Positions 63,424 to 64,000 of a stretch of 64,000 nucleotides of DNA are shown piece after piece. The stretch spans positions 1-64,000 of the forward strand of contig NZ_SNUA01000004.1 in NCBI RefSeq assembly GCF_004360225.1, read 5' to 3'. The first letter of the stretch is position 1, and every line of letters begins with the position of its first letter. Source of the DNA: Alcanivorax sp. 24 (GTDB lineage: Bacteria; Pseudomonadota; Gammaproteobacteria; Pseudomonadales; Alcanivoracaceae). The notes under the pieces were generated by a model, which was not told the origin of the DNA, ran no database searches, and worked only from the letters and a program-made list of their open reading frames with translations. The position numbers and the translations under genes are program-made.

Positions 63424-64000
63424 TTACAGCTCGCTACCGGTCATGCTGGCCAGGCCCTGGGCCTGTTTGGCCATTTCGGCGCGCTTGTCATCCGGCAGCG
63501 GAATCATGCCTTTGTCCACCAGGTAACCTTCCGGCCCCCAGGCACGCTCGCTGGTGAATTCCTTGATGTAGCCCTCGATACCGGGAACCACGCCCACGTG
63601 CGCTTTCTTCACGTAGAAGTACAGGGACCGGGATACCGGGTACTCGCCGCTGGCGATCACTTCCATGGCCGGAGCCACGCCGTTGATCTTGGCACCCTGC
63701 ACCTTACCGCGGTTCTGATCCAGGAAGGAGTAACCGAATACGCCAAGGGCATTCGGGTTGGATACCAGCTTTTGCACGATCAGGTTGTCGTTTTCGCCGG
63801 CTTCCACATAGGCACCGTCTTCACGGATGCTGCGGCAGATCGCCTTGTACTTGTTTTTGTCTTCGTCCTTGATGGCCTTCAGCCAGTCGAAAGTTTTACA
63901 ACCGCCTTCGATAGCCAGTTCGTTGAAGGCATCACGGGTACCGGAAGTCGGCGGCGGACCCAGCACTTCAATCTTGGTGTCCGGCAGGGAGGAGTTCACT
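63424..64000 (-). CDS. pstS: Phosphate-binding protein PstS, 3' part
   Basis: The N-terminal part of the gene lies outside the window; about 192 C-terminal residues are visible. They contain EVLGPPPTSGTRDAFNELAI (phosphate-binding loop S-G-T-R), then LVSNPNALGVFGYSFLDQN and GEYPVSRSLYFYVKKAH, as in the PstS class with an extended lid. Periplasmic phosphate receptor of PstSCAB. Its promoter and any Pho box are not visible here. Confidence 0.93.
   Translation of the reverse strand, partial: VNSSLPDTKIEVLGPPPTSGTRDAFNELAIEGGCKTFDWLKAIKDEDKNKYKAICRSIREDGAYVEAGENDNLIVQKLVSNPNALGVFGYSFLDQNRGKVQGAKINGVAPAMEVIASGEYPVSRSLYFYVKKAHVGVVPGIEGYIKEFTSERAWGPEGYLVDKGMIPLPDDKRAEMAKQAQGLASMTGSEL

Overview
This window is a high-GC chromosomal segment of a marine gammaproteobacterium. 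Two things suggest an Alcanivorax-like or related Oceanospirillales/Pseudomonas-type organism. First, the block rubredoxin reductase-rubredoxin-ubiC-ubiA-phoB-phoR ... phoU-pstB-pstA-pstC-pstS repeats the gene order known from Pseudomonas aeruginosa and hydrocarbon-degrading relatives. Second, a REP-like palindromic repeat recurs between genes. No rRNA, tRNA, CRISPR array, insertion sequence or integrase was seen. The genus is inference.

Layout. 0.1-6.1 kb: a valine-degradation cluster (AraC regulator divergent from mmsA, acyl-CoA dehydrogenase, 3-hydroxyisobutyryl-CoA hydrolase, mmsB). 6.3-7.2 kb: an ectoine hydroxylase without ectABC beside it. 7.4-12.3 kb: an SDR-LysR pair and a TRAP transporter (DctPQM). 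12.5-18.8 kb: a HAD protein, two unknown membrane proteins, SoxR with a SoxR box facing an ABC exporter, and a DUF3301 protein. 19-29 kb: a highly repetitive lipoprotein, GST, MscS channel, peroxiredoxin, a VIT/vWA protein, YajQ, a TrmY-like methyltransferase and thiopurine methyltransferase. 29.4-39.5 kb: polA, an HSL-type esterase, homoserine kinase, zinc uptake genes znuA/znuCB around a Zur-like site, and a MATE exporter.

39.5-43.8 kb is a visibly AT-richer accessory island in which every gene points the same way. It holds a 5'-truncated gene remnant, two unknown proteins, a MOSC gene with two lesions, a DJ-1/PfpI protein, a truncated DUF6624 gene, a VOC protein and another unknown. It has no recognisable integrase or att site.

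43.9-53.6 kb: isochorismatase and LysR, two VOC/unknown genes, rubredoxin and its reductase, ubiCA, phoBR behind a clear Pho box, slyX, and TetR divergent from a DUF2306 protein. 53.7-55.7 kb: a yybP-ykoY-type manganese riboswitch, a 30-codon leader ORF that overlaps the start of a TMEM165/GDT1-family Mn exporter, yaeQ and an HdeD-like protein. 55.8-58.8 kb: an arsRCBH operon whose promoter region abuts eleven perfect copies of a 7-bp tandem repeat. 58.9-64 kb: the phosphate regulon genes phoU-pstBAC and the 3' part of pstS, which runs off the window. An internal terminator lies between pstS and pstC.

The least explained items are the riboswitch plus coupled leader ORF, the accessory island with decayed genes, the repeat-rich lipoprotein and the 7-bp array at arsR.
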